Shown: positions 36,893 to 49,609 of the stretch, piece by piece
Layout of the letters: each line of letters begins with the position of its first letter
Numbering within the stretch: position 1 is the stretch's first letter
The notes under the pieces: generated by a model
The model's input: the letters and a program-made list of their open reading frames with translations, nothing else
Told to the model about the DNA's origin: nothing
The model's database searches: none
Translations under genes and position numbers: made by a program
Assembly (NCBI GenBank): GCA_003313425.1
Contig: NHZP01000037.1
Location: 496,001 to 560,000 of the forward strand
Origin: Pseudopyrenochaeta lycopersici
Taxonomy: Eukaryota; Ascomycota; Dothideomycetes; Pleosporales; Pseudopyrenochaetaceae
Reading direction: 5' to 3'
DNA length: 64,000 nucleotides

Positions 36893-37287
36893 TGTTAGGA
36901 TCTGAAATCCTGGACAGGAAGGAAGAGCCCCAGGCGCTGACAGCCAGTCAGGAAGCGCCAGTGTTCCACTCCGTCACATGTCACGTGACCGCTCGTTCCG
37001 CCAAGGACGAGCGCTCGCGGCGCTCGCGGCGAGCGCGACGAGCGCGTTATATATATAGATCGTCATAATAAACCCTTATAGCTTAGTGTGTTCAACTTAA
37101 TATTATACTCTACAGTATAGTAATAGCAATACTAATTATTCTTAACCCTTAGTACTCTTTACAGAAGCACCCTCTTACTGTCTTAGTATTAAAAACCCCC
37201 TTCTATCTAGTCCCTTACTCTATCCTAGAGAACTAACCTTATAATCTTATTAGTTATCCTTACTAATAGCTTTTAAGATTCTTTACA
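36893..37287 (+). repeat. 5' LTR of Gypsy B
   Basis: 395 bp. Includes a CG-rich array of gagcgctcgcggcgctcg type (about 37008-37042), a TATA-like gttatatatataga just after it and aataaac (possible poly(A) signal). Ends ctttaca. Confidence 0.93.
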
Positions 37288-37304
37288 CTTTAAATACCCT
37301 TAAG

Positions 37305-40300
37305 ATGAGTGACACTGAGATAGAAAACACGAACTATTATACTACTAGGCTAGGCAACGCTGTCGCTAAACTAGATCTCTTCTATGGGGATCGCTTTAAG
37401 CTCGAAGAGTGGTTACTCTAATTTAACCTGTTCTTTAAGTTTAATGTAACTACTATAGACGATGACGATTAAGTAGTACTTATGTCTAGCTACATAAGAG
37501 GCGAAGCTGCTAAATGGGTGAAACCCTACCTAGTTAAGTACATAGGCGAAGGTGAAAAACCTTAAGAACTAATTGTTATGTTTGAAAATACGGAAAGATT
37601 TAAAGTATGCATGCGTTAAGCGTTTGGACTCCCGAACGAGGCAACTATTGTAGAACGTAAGGTTTAAAATATGCGATAAACTAAGTCTGTAGCTGACTAT
37701 ACTAACGAATTTCTAGGTTACGCTAGACAAACTAGCTGGAACGACGATACCTTGAAAACTATGTACAAACAAGGCCTGAAAGCGGACGTCCAGACTAAGC
37801 TCATGCGCACGGGCACGAAGATCACGACACTGGACGACCTAATCAACGAAACTATCCGACTAGATGTGGAGCTCTACGAGCTTCGCGGGACGACGACCTG
37901 GACAAACAAAAGAAGATAAGAAACCGCGAAAGGATTATCGCAACAGGTCTAATAGTAGTCGCCCGCGCTACTAACAGCAGCCTTAAGGGGTCCTAGGGCA
38001 CTATACGTCTAGAGGATCTAAGGTAATATATCTAGATAACCTTAATAGAGGAAAGTTAGGTAAGGGAGGAAAGAAGAAAGAAATAACCTATTTTAACTGT
38101 AATAAGAAAGGCTATATAGCTAAGGACTGTAGGAAGAAGAATAAGGTAACTCCCTAGATTAATATAATAGTCGTGAAAGAGGAAAACAGCGACGACGAAA
38201 TATAGAAAGTTGTCGTTACTTGAGAGGAAGAGGCTTAAGACACGGGAGTGTTACAGCTACCTCTCTAGGAACCTACTAAGAAAGGGATTCTAGGAACCTA
38301 GTATAGCGACGAAGAGGAGGAGAGTAACGGCTCTCTATCCCTAGTCTATGAAGATGCCGTAGAAGACCTTAGTAATACTATAGTACCCTTAACTAAAGAA
38401 TAAAAAATAGAGAACTTCTAGAACTAATATTAACTAGGAACCCTAAGGCTATCTACGCCTACGGAAGTAGAAAAAGATATTGCAGAACTTAACCGCTAAC
38501 TACGTGCGTAATATATGTACGAAGTATAGTATATTAATGCGCTAACCTTAGAAGAATAGGAAGTAGCTATAGTATAAGGAATAAGTACGATTATCTTAGC
38601 TAAGTAAGTAATGCAGGATATGTTGCGGGAACACTATTGTTACCCTAAATATTATATAAAGGTAACATAAGAATAGGCGGAAAAAGCTAAGGAAGTATAG
38701 TAACCTGTAAGCGTTAGGGACGCGCTATAGAAACTTTAATAAGCTAGATAAATATAGGTACTAGAACCCCTAGTAGTTAAGACCCCTAAATACGTATTAC
38801 GACGCTAAATAATGCTACTACTAATACAGGAAGACGCTTTCTACGTACTAAGCACTGAGAACCTAGTATAGTAAGGGTATCTTTAAATTAATTCCTACGG
38901 TGAGATTGTGCTTACAGACAGTGAGAAATAAGATATTTATACGCAGCTTAAACAACAAATATATTAGGAGGACGATAAAGAGAATATTAACCCTGACTCG
39001 CTTCTTACAGAAGAAGAGGCTAGAGACTACTACAAGCGCGCAGAAGCGGCTTAAACCCTACATACTATGCGTAAAGGACTATAGAAACTAGTACTAGACT
39101 ACTTAATAGACCCACGTAATAAGCGACACGGTGTCGTCTACTAGACTTTCTATACTACAGACCTGTGCATAATACACTACTTAAGTAAAACAGAACAGGG
39201 ATACTTCTCTTACTTGTTTTACTAATACAAATACTAATAGTATAACTGTCCTGAAGTTAAATGCGATAACTACCTGTAGGATAAGAGGACTGTCCTCTAC
39301 TTCCTAGGAAATAAGGACCTTGCGGCTACTATAGCGATGCAGCTAGTCTTTAAAGGAGAATGAAATCAGCGATAATAGCAAACGTACCTTAACTTAGACT
39401 GCCTTAAGCATAAAGATATTAAGACACTAAATAAGTACTAAGAGGAGCCTTTTTTAGGATCGCGCCTACTAATAGGTAAGAATTACAAACTCTATGCGTA
39501 ACAGGCGTATAAGGACTCTTTAAGCTAAATATTAAGCTTAATAGAAGCTGGATAAAAGCACTAGTAGATTCTGGAGCATAATAGAGCTATATTTCTGCGC
39601 GAGTAGTAGAATAAGCTAGCCTTGTTCTATTGTTGAGATTAGTACTATATCTATTAACAGTAGCCGATGGACAACTAATGCTATTAGAGTCTGTAATCAT
39701 ACACGAAGTATAGAGCGTGCAACTTATTATCTAGAACTATAGGGAAACAATTAACCTAGATGTCTTTAGACTATTATAATACGATATAATACTAGGACTC
39801 TTATAGTTAAGAGAACACAGCCTAGAAATAAATTAGAAAAAGAAAAAGTTCTTGTTTAAATACTGTAGAACGGACGTAACCACGAGTAAGCCTACGCTGC
39901 GGCTGAATGCCTAGGTAGATAAGAAGATAACAATTAGGATCCTTACTTTAAATAAGGACAACCTTAAGATACAAGAGTCTGACTTAGCAGGTATTAATAG
40001 GAGGCCTTTAGACTAATAAGCTAGAGTTAAGGAGTAAAGCGTAACTCTAGTAATCCCTAATAAGTATAAAGAATATAAGTTACTCTTTTAGGAAGAGATA
40101 ACTATAAAAGTATTACCTAAGTATTAACCCTAGGATTATAAGATTATCCTACAGGAAGGAAAGTAACTAACTTTTAGCCTAATTTATAGTTTATTAGAAA
40201 AAGAACTTAAAACCCTGCAGGAGTATATTAAGATAAACTTAAAGAAAGGATTTATTAGAGAATTACAGTTACCAGCAGGATACCCTATACTATTTGTACT

Positions 40301-42870
40301 AAAGAAAAATAAGAAGCTAAGATTATGCGTTAACTACTAGAAACTTAATAATATTATAATAAAGAATTAATACCCTCTACTAAATATAGCAGAATTACAG
40401 GACTAATTAGCCTTTGCGAAAGTCTTTACAGTATTAGACTTAAGAGGGGCGTATAACCTTATTTATATAAAGGAAGGTAAAGAATAGAAGACTGCGTTTA
40501 GAACACGCTATAGCTACTATAAGTATATAGTAATGCCTTTTAGTCTTACTAATATACTAGCGACATGCTAGGCACTTATTAATAACGTGTTAAGAGAACA
40601 CCTAGATGTATTTATTATTACATACTTTAATAATATCCTTATATACTCTAATAATTTATAGGAACATATTAAGCACGTTAAAATAGTTCTTACCTACTTA
40701 GGAAGATTTAGGTTATTACTTAAGCCTAAGAAATGCGAGTTCTATAAGAAAGAAGTTAACTTCCTAGGATATATAGTAGGTGCATACAGAGTAAAGATAA
40801 GCGAAGAAAAAATAAGAGTAGTAAAAGAATAGCCTGAACCTAAAATAGTTAAAGATATATAGTTATTTATAAGATTTATTAACTTTAACTAACAGTTTAT
40901 TAAGGACTTCTCTAAGAAATCTATCCTACTTACTAAGCTTATAAGAAAAGAGATAAAATAGGAATAAGGAAACGAATAAAGAAAAGCATTCTAGATGCTT
41001 AAGGAAGCCTATATTATACTACTAGTATTAATTATATTCTAAACAGGAGAACTCTTATAGTTTAAAACAGACGCCTTAGACCTCGCACTAGGTGCAATAG
41101 TAAAATAAGAACGCGATAGGAGATAGCACCTAATCGCCTACTACTTAAGGAAATTCACAGACCTTAAGGAATGCTACGACGTACATAATAAAGAGCTTAT
41201 AGTAGTTGTCGACGCCCTTAACTACTAGCGGATCTATACAGAAAGCTGCTTAGATCTTACAATATTTACAGACTATAAGAACTTAGTTAACTTTACTACT
41301 ACTAAGACCTTAAATTAGAGACAGGTTATATAGGCTAAAATATTAGGATAATATAAGTTTAAGATTATATACACGCTAGGAAAGGATAACAGTAGAGCTA
41401 ACGCTCTTAGCCGTAGATTAGATATCGCAGGAACAAAAGTAATAGTTAGCAATACTATCTTTTAAGTAAACTAGGATAGAAGCCTAGGACCTAATAAGTT
41501 ATTAAATAACACTATAATAATTACGTCTGAAGTACTTAAAGAATTATAAGAGGTAATTATCTAATAACACTACGATAACCTAGTACATAGTTACCTAGGA
41601 ATTAAGAGAATAATAGAACTTATACAGCGACACTACAGCTTTAAGAACATAAAGGCTAAGGTTAAATAGTTTATTAAATAATGCGCGGACTGTTATAAGA
41701 ATAAACATAATACTCACGCGCTATACGGAGAAATGCAAGCTATAGAGCTACCTAACGAACCTTAGGCAGATATTTCTATAGATTTTATAACAGGGTTACT
41801 ACTGTCTAAAGATCCCGCAACAGGAATTAAGTATAACGCTATCCTTAATATAGTCTATAGGTTTACAAAAGTAGTAGAGATAATACTGTTTAGGAACAAC
41901 TACAACACAGAACAACTAGTATTTGTTGTCCTAGACAGACTGATACGATACTATAGCATACCTAAGTCTATTATAAGTAATAGAGATAAGCTCTTTATAT
42001 ATAACTTCTAGTCTACATTAATAGCCGCGATAAGAATAAAGAGAAAATTGTTAACAGCCTATTACCTACAAACGGACAGATAGACAGAAAGAACAAACAG
42101 AATAATAAAGACCTACCTAAGAATTTATAGTAATTAATAACAAAATAATTAGGTCTTATTACTACTAATAGCACAACTAGCCTATAATAACAAATTATTA
42201 GAATTAACTAGAAGGACACTGTTCTTTGCTAACTATAGGAGACACCCTAATCTCTTTATAAAGTTATATCCTAGCAGAAAAACTAAAGCAGCTTAAAAAA
42301 TAGCTAAAGAAATAAAGAAAATATATAAATAACTCTAAGAAAATCTTAAGAAAGCATAACGTAACAGTATTTCTTACTAGAATAAGAAAAGAAAAATAGC
42401 ACCTTAGCTAAAGAAGGGTGATAAAGCATACTTACTTACAAAAAATCTACGTAATAAGCAACTAAGTAAGGGACTTAATTACGTTAAGGTTAGACTATCT
42501 TTAGTTAAAGAACGAAACAGACCTGTAAATTATATACTTAAGCTACTACTAGATATAAAAATCTACCTACGCTTCTACATCTCTAAGTTAGAACTAGCTA
42601 ACCTTATAACGCTACTATAAAAAATATTCTAGTACAAAACTAAAGAAGATATAGAGTATAAAGTTAAAAAAATCCTTAATAAAAGATACTCTAAGATCAC
42701 GGAAAACTAGTATAGAGAAAGGGAGTACCTTATAAAATAGAAGGACTACCTAGACTTAGAAAATACATAGGAACCTAAGTTAAACTTAGGGAACTGTAAG
42801 GAACGAATTAGTAAATACAACCGCGACAGAGAACGAAAAGAGCTTAGGTACTAGAACTATAACTAACCTA
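37305..42870 (+). pseudogene. Gypsy B gag-pol polyprotein
   Basis: Starts at ATG 37305 (MSDTEIENTNYYTTRLGNA), 17 bp after the LTR. The first part of gag has few stops (Gln and Trp only). Zinc knuckle 38089-38130 reads YFNCNKKGYIAKDC, with first Cys and the His both Tyr. The Cys/His block spans about 39120-39420. Protease DSGA is intact at 39567-39578. RT (about 40260-40780) has LDLRGAYNL but YFNN at 40623-40634 for YLDD. RNase H reads KTDALDLALG (about 41070). Integrase keeps the HHCC spacing and CADC (about 41680), with SNRD for SDRD. The chromodomain (about 42650-42790) has REYLIK*KDYLDLENT. It is 164 codons' worth of DNA away from the 3' LTR because of the antisense frame. Confidence 0.9.
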
Positions 42871-43362
42871 GAAGGTAGGCACCTAACTAGGCTCCGCTGG
42901 AGTTACTAACTAGTCTAGGGCACCTATAGTAGACTACACTATTAGGGAGAAACTAACTAAAGCATCGGCAGCTGGATAAAGAGCCTCCTTAGTAAACTCT
43001 AACTCTCCGTTATTATGTATCTCTAACGCTAGACACAACGCCTTCTTCCGCGCTCTCTCTTCTGCCTGTTTTAAGATTGCTTTGTTCTGAAGCAACCGTG
43101 TAATCACAGTTACTAGTAACTTCTCGTTGTTATCTGCTTTCTTTTAATACTCTTCACAAGTCTTATCTAGAGAAGCCTAGGACATGTTCACACACGGCTT
43201 TCCTAAACAAGTGCACTTAGCATATTTTAAGTTTAAATTCAGCATAATATAATAAATAATGTTATCCTTAAAACACTTATCGCAGGCGAATTTAGTAATA
43301 GTTTTAGCACAGAGGATTTTGTTATAAAGACGCAGATTACGAATCTAGGACTTAGACGATAT
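42868..43362 (-). pseudogene. Antisense Cys-containing accessory frame of Gypsy B
   Basis: A 165-codon minus-strand frame from 43362, where ATG has become ATA (then SSKSxIRNLRLYNKILC), to a stop at 42868-42870. It contains FACDKCFKDN (CxxC) and YAKCTCLGKPCVN, then an Ala/Glu/Lys-rich stretch RLLQNKAILKQAEERARKK likely to be a coiled coil. The few stops are at Trp or Gln positions. It abuts the end of pol tail-to-tail. Position and layout match the antisense frame of Gypsy A. A zinc-binding module with a coiled coil is my inference; function unknown. Confidence 0.6.
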
Positions 43363-43444
43363 TTTATCTTATATTACTACAGACGCGGGGTACGCCGCCT
43401 TTAAGCTAATCTAGCTACATATTACGTAATTCGAGACAAATCCT

Positions 43445-43462
43445 AAAGGAGGAAGGAGATAG
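43445..43462 (+). other. Polypurine tract of Gypsy B
   Basis: aaaggaggaaggagatag directly before the 3' LTR TG. Confidence 0.82.
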
Positions 43463-43826
43463 TGTTAGTATCTGAAATCCTGGACAGGAAGGAAGAGTCC
43501 TAGGCGCTGACAGCCAGTCAGGAAGCGCTAGTGTTCTACTCCGTCACATGTCACGTGACCGCTCGTTCTGCTAAGGACGAGCGCGTTATGTATATAGATT
43601 GTTATAATAAACCTTTATAGCTTAGTGTGTTCAACTTAATATTATACTCTACAGTATAGTGATAGTAATACTAATTATTCTTAACCCTTAGTACTCTTTA
43701 CAGAAGCACCCTCTTACTGTCTTAGTATTAAAAACCCCCTTCTATCTAGTCCCTTACTCTATCCTGGAGAACTAACCTTGCAATCTTATTAGTTATCCTT
43801 ACTAATAGCTTTTAAGATTCTTCACA
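43463..43826 (+). repeat. 3' LTR of Gypsy B, with a 31-bp deletion
   Basis: 364 bp. Matches the 5' LTR except that the CG-rich repeated segment before the TATA-like site is shortened by 31 bp (aaggacgagcgcgttatg remains). Ends cttcaca. Confidence 0.92.
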
Positions 43827-43831
43827 CTAGT

Positions 43832-45430
43832 CTTAGTTACTAACGCATAAGTAAAGAATTTAGAGGTAATATCTAGAATAAGCTAGAGAAGCTAGGCGAG
43901 CCTTAAACAGACCGACTGTCTGTTACAGCTAAAAGTATTTAAGAAATCTAGCTAGAAGAATAATATTTAAGAGGAAATAGGTAAACTTAATAATAAGTTA
44001 AGGTAGTAGAGGCCCTTTAAGAGAAATTCTGTCTTAGGTAGCGTTAGAGATTTCCCTCTACGCAGCCTCTCGCTCTAGATAAGATTTGCGTAAAAGACTT
44101 AGAGTTAGTAAAGTAGTTACGTAAAGGGTTAGAAATACTACTAGTAATACTTAATAATAGTATTAATATTTAAGACTTAATTAAAGAAGACATCTCGCTT
44201 AAAACTAGCATCGCAGTAAAATTACGTAAGGGATGTAACTGTATAAATAAACAGTCTACTCTAGTTAAGATAACCGCGTTACTTACGTCTAGGAAGTTAA
44301 ATAATAGTAAGCGTATTTAGCTAATAAATACCTAGTATTAAGAGTGTATGAATTTCATCACTCTTAAGGACAGGCAGGGTAGTTAGGTATTTAACTAACG
44401 CAGGGTGTGCTAGTAATATTATCGTTACGTAGCTAGTAAGATAGGCCTACTTACTTAAAGCCTTAGTATTTCTAACACAGTTTAGCTGCTTAAGATACTA
44501 TACTATTATTAGGATTAATAGGGTTAGCTTTAATTAGACCTAGTAACTTAAGTTCTGTTCTTAGCCCTGTTTTAAGGAGACTATACGCATTAAGACCTAA
44601 AGAGCTATTATTATTACCTAGTAAAAGTTTAAGTCTAGATTAACTAGGACAAAGTTACTAAGGCTCTTAGTTAGGGAGTATATATTAAAGTATTTAAGGA
44701 GTACGGCAGTATTACCTATAATACCTTTAGCTAGATTTTTAAGGATCCTAAGCTAGTCTTAATCCTTAATTAGAGTTTTAATATGTACCTCTACTACACG
44801 CAGTTAATTAATAGCAAGAGTAACCTTAGCTAGTGTAGGGTAATATATTATTTGTTAATACAGCAGCTTATGCGTAGTAACGTTAAGTATTAGCTGCTGT
44901 ACGCGGTCTTGTAAAAAGAGCCTAACCTAATTTCTTACCCTTATTACATAAAATACACTAAGCCTAAGGATAGGACTTACTTCTATTATATTAACTTAAA
45001 TATCTCTAAGGCGGTGTACTTAGGCAGGGGTGTAGATATTATCTAAAGAAGCATCTCTTTTAATAATAAAGATAAAGATAACTATATGTAGATACTACGT
45101 AGCTTTTATAATATTATCTATAAGTACTAGAACTAGCGAGAAAACTTAGGACTTAAGAACTCTACTAGTTATATTAAGGGATAGGACGATAAGAGGGACT
45201 AGCTAGAGAGTTGCAGTGCGAAATTCTCTAACATTAAATAGTTTAGTTAGCCTTGTAAGGCTGGTTACTTCTGTATCTCTGATCCTAGGCTGCCATATGG
45301 ATCTACTAGGCCTGTAACTAAGTAATAACGAACTATCTTGCCTTAGTTTGTTAAGGTAGAAGAGGACATAACTACGATAGAGATACCTAAGATAGGCTCC
45401 TATTAAGAGCTCGCTGCTGCCTTTTAAAGC
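43832..45430 (+). pseudogene. Unassigned long frame, second half, with possible HxD site
   Basis: Continues the 35400-36887 frame across the Gypsy B insertion. Codons read without shift for about 530 codons; all stops I saw are TAA or TAG. Recognisable stretches: ALDKICVKDLELVK (about 44070), a YPYYIKYTKPKDRTYF segment (44930) followed at 44984-44995 by YYIN, where RIP reversal would give an HID (HxD) site, then GRGVDII (45020) and near 45280 SDPRLPYGS with a Tyr at 45296 that could be a former His. That spacing recalls 2-oxoglutarate/Fe(II) dioxygenases. This is a weak resemblance, not an assignment. Confidence 0.45.
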
Positions 45431-45519
45431 TGAACTACCGCGCCAAAGTTACCTTCTAGATACTTAAATTACTATAGCGGCGTTAAGTAGGCCTTTCCTA
45501 GAGATGTTATACTACTACA

Positions 45520-48500
45520 TTATGTCTTCTGCTTAGAGCGTCTGCTCTCCTATTTTCTTTTCCTAGTATGTATATAATCTTAAATTTATACTATCCTAAG
45601 AGTTCTAACTATCTTACTTATCTATAATTAAGTTATTTAGTTATAGTAAAGTATATTAGGTTTTAGTAGTCTGTGTAAATAGTGAGTTCTAAGTAACTTT
45701 CCGCGTATACTCTCTAATGTCGCAGTATATTAATAATATCTTTAAGTTCTTTATTATAGATATTGTATTATTCTTCTATTTATAAGAATTTTCGTGAGTA
45801 ATACGCTATAGGGTGCTATTTGCTGTCTTTTTTCTGCAGGGCTACTGCTCTAATTGCGAGATCTAACGCATCTGTTTTAATCTTTAGTAGTTATCTACTA
45901 GTAAATAATATAAGTACTAGTTTAGCTATGTAGGCTTCTTTTAGGATTTTAAAGGCTTGTTGCTGCTCCTCGTTCTAGTCCTATTTCTCTTCTTTTTTTA
46001 TTAGTCTTATTAAGGGTGTTGCGATCCTAGCGAAGTCCTTAATAAATTATTAATTAAAGTTAATAAATCCTAAGAATAACTAAATATTCTTAACTATTTA
46101 TAGTGTCTTCTATTCTTAGATTATCCTAATTTTAGATTCGCTAATCTGTACTCCTTGTCTTCTAACTATATATCCTAGGAATTCTACTTCTTCTTTATAA
46201 AATTCGCACTTTTCTAGTTTTAACTCTAGGTAGTAGTCCCTTAGTTATCGTAGTACTTCCTTAATATAGTCTTAATATTTGTCTATATTCCTTAAGTATA
46301 CTAAAATATTATCTAGGTAGGCTATAGTATATATGTTAAGATATTCTGCTAAGACGTTATTAATTAAATCTTAATACGTTACTAGTACATTTATTAGGCT
46401 AAAGGGTATTACTATGTACTTATAATGTCTGTATCTTATTCTAAAGGCGGTCTTCTATTCCTCTCCTTCTTTTATTCTAATAAGGTTGTACGCTCCTCTT
46501 AGGTCTAGCGCGGTAAAGTATTAAGCTCCTGTTAATCTGTCGCGTAGTTCTTATATATTAGGTAGTAGGTAGCGATTCTTTTTAGTAATGTTATTTAATT
46601 TTCTGTAGTTAATGCATAACCTTAGCGCTCTATCCTTCTTTAGTGCGAACAGGACAGGATATCCTGCTAAGGACTTAGATTTCTAGATAAAACTCTTTAC
46701 TAAATTTTTATTAATATATTTCTTTAGGACGCCTAGCTTGTAATCGCTTAGGCGGTATATTAGTATAAACCTAGGCTGCTTACCTTCTATAAGTTCTATC
46801 TTGTAGTCCTATTCTTAGTGTTTTAGTAGTGCTTCTCTTCCTACCTTTTTAGTAAATATATCTCTAAATTCCTTATATTCTTCTAAGATCTTAGGAGTAG
46901 TAACTAACTCCTTATTCTTCTTAGCGTTCTTTACTAGCTACTAACAAAGTAGCTGTTTCTTAGTTTTTTGCGAAGGCTTAATATTTATTATCGTCTTCTT
47001 ATCTACTAAGGTATGTAACTGTTACGTAGGCATTCTTACGTTTTCCTTTGTACGCACAGACACTCTTCGTTTTGTCTAGTTGATTATTAGGTTGCAGTAT
47101 CTTAACTAAGGTAGTCCTAGTATAATATTATAGGCGGCCGTCCTAAAGACGTCTAGTCTAACCTAGTATATTTTAGAGGCTAGGCTAAGGCTAGTAGTAA
47201 CTTTATAGGTTATCGTCCCTCCTAATTTTCTGTTTACTACTGTTACCTAGTAGGGTGTTTTTTTTAAGACAGGTTATAGCCTTACTTTTAACATAGCTAT
47301 CTTAGAGATGTAGTTTGCTTATAATTCAGAATCTATTAGTGCCTTTAGCTTCTTTCCTTAGAGTTTTATTCTAATTTAGAAGAGACTCTCTTCCTTTTAT
47401 TAGATAGCCTAACACTGCTTGTTAGTGCTGTCTAGTCGTAGACGAATCCCTCGTCTGGTTCTAGCCTTCTTACTATAGGAAGATTTAGTCTCCAGTTTCT
47501 GTCTAAAAAAGAATTTTCCTTAAAACTGTTTGCTTCCTTTTCTAGCTTATAGCGTTCACATCCTAGATTTATGCAAGTCTGCTATAATTTATTAGTGCAT
47601 CGCTTATTTATAATAATATTTTAGTTTACTGTGTATTCGTTGTTATGTCCTAGGAAGTAATTCGTCGTTCGTTTATCCTATAAGTAGTTAATGCAATCGT
47701 CCTATTAATAGTCGTACTATTACCATTTACACGCTCCCTTTAGTGTTAGGAAGTGTCCTTCTTATAGTTTAATAGTATAATAGTAGTCGCAGTAGTCGTA
47801 TGTACAGCAGAGGTAGGATAGTAGTCCGTGCCTTAGGTTTCTCCAGTCGTAATTATACTAGAAGAGCCTTTATCTTTTCTCTGCTTAGGCCGTAGCTTTC
47901 TATTTAATTTACTGTTTAGCTCGTTCTATAGAGAATCTAACACACTTAATATTTTTTATTACGTATTCCTAACATATATTATTTTAGTTTAAGGGTTTAC
48001 ACTTTATTTTCTAGTCTTAGCATCGCGCGCATACGTATTTCCTACTGTGTATTTTCTATAGTGCTGCAATACCCTATATTTTCTGTATTTTATTATCTAG
48101 TGCCTGTGCTTCCTTAATACTTTCTGTAAGTAGTAGTTAGTCCTAGTTAACTAGGGTCCCTAGATATAGTTCTGCTAGAGTCTTATTATTCTAGTTAATT
48201 TCCTAAGTGTTTAAGGGAACCTGTCCGTAGGTTCCTATAATCTAGTTATTATCCTACTATAGTAGTAATAAGGGCCTAGTGTTATAGTTAGGTGTAGTAA
48301 CTACCTCCTAGTCCCTAAATTAGGTGTTATTAAAGTTTTTAATTATATTAACTTTAAGCTAGGTAACCTTATTCTTTTACTTATAATTCTTTACGAAGTG
48401 TCCTTTCTTCCTATAATTATAGTAATTTCCCTTTAACTTCTCTGTATCTATCTTCTAGTTTCCTACCTTCCTATTCTCTTACTTCTTATTAATGTTATCT

Positions 48501-49590
48501 AGATATATTAGTTCTAGTTTATTAGAAGTATAGTAACTAGCAGTATAAGTGTTTCTAGGGTAGCGAACATAGTCTTTTTATTTACCTATATAGTTTATTC
48601 TTCCTTTTCTATAGCTTTATAGTTCTTAGTTTAGTTTATATAGGTTATTATTAATTCTTACGCAGTTATTAATTAGGTCGTTAAGGTTCTTAATAATACA
48701 TCCTATTCTTATAAGCTCCTCTCTAACCCGTAGTTTTAGGCCTTACCAGAACATTTGTTTAAGAGCCTTATCGTCCTATCTAATAATTATAGAATACTGC
48801 TTAAATCTGTTAGCATAGTCAGCGACAGAGGTGTGTTGTTTAAGTTCTTATATGTGTTATTCTGCCGCGACTTTCTTAGTCTGCATTCTAAAGATTTACT
48901 GTATATATTTTTTAAACTTATCCTAGTCTTCAAACATCTCTATATTACTTGCGTTAACAACTTCCTAGTCTATGTATCGTTCTAGTTATAGCGTAACCTA
49001 GTCTAGCGCCTTACCTGTAAGGTAAGTAATGTGGAGTTAACAAGGTGGTTCGGCACAATCCCGCAGTTCTGGTGTTGTGAATGAGAGGTAACGTTGGAGT
49101 CAAACGTGCGTGAATAACAGGAGCAGCCCTGCCTGTGCAGTCTGCCAGAAACGAAGGTAAGTATGGAGCCTGATTAAAAGTAATAAACAAAATGGTCTGA
49201 AATCTCATTGAATTGACGTAGCTAATGCACTAGCTACTTTGCAAAATCTCAGTTTTGAAGTGAATTATCGTGGTGTGTGGTGCATGAGGTTTTGGTGCAT
49301 GACGTTGAGATCTCTCGCATCTTCAAGTCTTATCATCAAATCTCGCTGACAAAGGAAACCCATCATCACCTGATTGCCCAGGTACCCTGTGCAACGGCAC
49401 AGTAATTATAATAGGTGCCTTATTACTTTTAGTAATGTCCTTATAGAGATAAAAGTATAGATTAAGTTAGAGTAACTATCCTTTTAGATGTTGTCTGTTA
49501 CTGCTAAACGTAGTAGGTTTACTAATTAGGCGACCTTTAGTAGTTACGGTCGAAGAGTCAGGAGTAGCTACGTATTCGCTAGGGCTGCTT
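45520..49590 (-). pseudogene. Gypsy A3 gag-pol, truncated
   Basis: Comparison with A2 places the zinc knuckle near 48410-48450, protease near 47330, RT YLDD region near 46320 and the RNase H TDAS region near 45870. Stops are TAA/TAG and CpA is depleted. Open frames such as 48755-48985 are plus-strand shadows. Confidence 0.8.
49030..49401 (-). repeat. Solo LTR-D, clean copy
   Basis: 372 bp with plus-strand ends tgtggagttaaca and gcaacggcaca, flanked by GTAA at 49026-49029 and 49402-49405. The A2 sequence shows the empty site (ggtaagtaattacgatagg). It is hardly RIPed although inside RIPed A3. A 65-codon minus frame in it is not a gene. Confidence 0.9.
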
Positions 49591-49609
49591 ATCTTAAGGG
49601 TAATTAAAA

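Larger units (their letters stand above)
36893..43826 (+). mobile_element. Gypsy B: structurally complete Ty3/Gypsy chromovirus
   Basis: 6,934 bp with LTRs 36893-37287 (395 bp) and 43463-43826 (364 bp) and a perfect duplication CTAGT at 36888-36892 and 43827-43831. Order: LTR, gag, Cys/His block, protease, RT, RNase H, integrase, chromodomain, antisense frame, polypurine tract, LTR. Gag is lightly mutated while pol is heavily RIPed. Inserted into the unassigned long frame. Confidence 0.95.

Noticed and set aside
49011..49208. 65-codon minus frame
   Set aside because: Inside the clean solo LTR-D.
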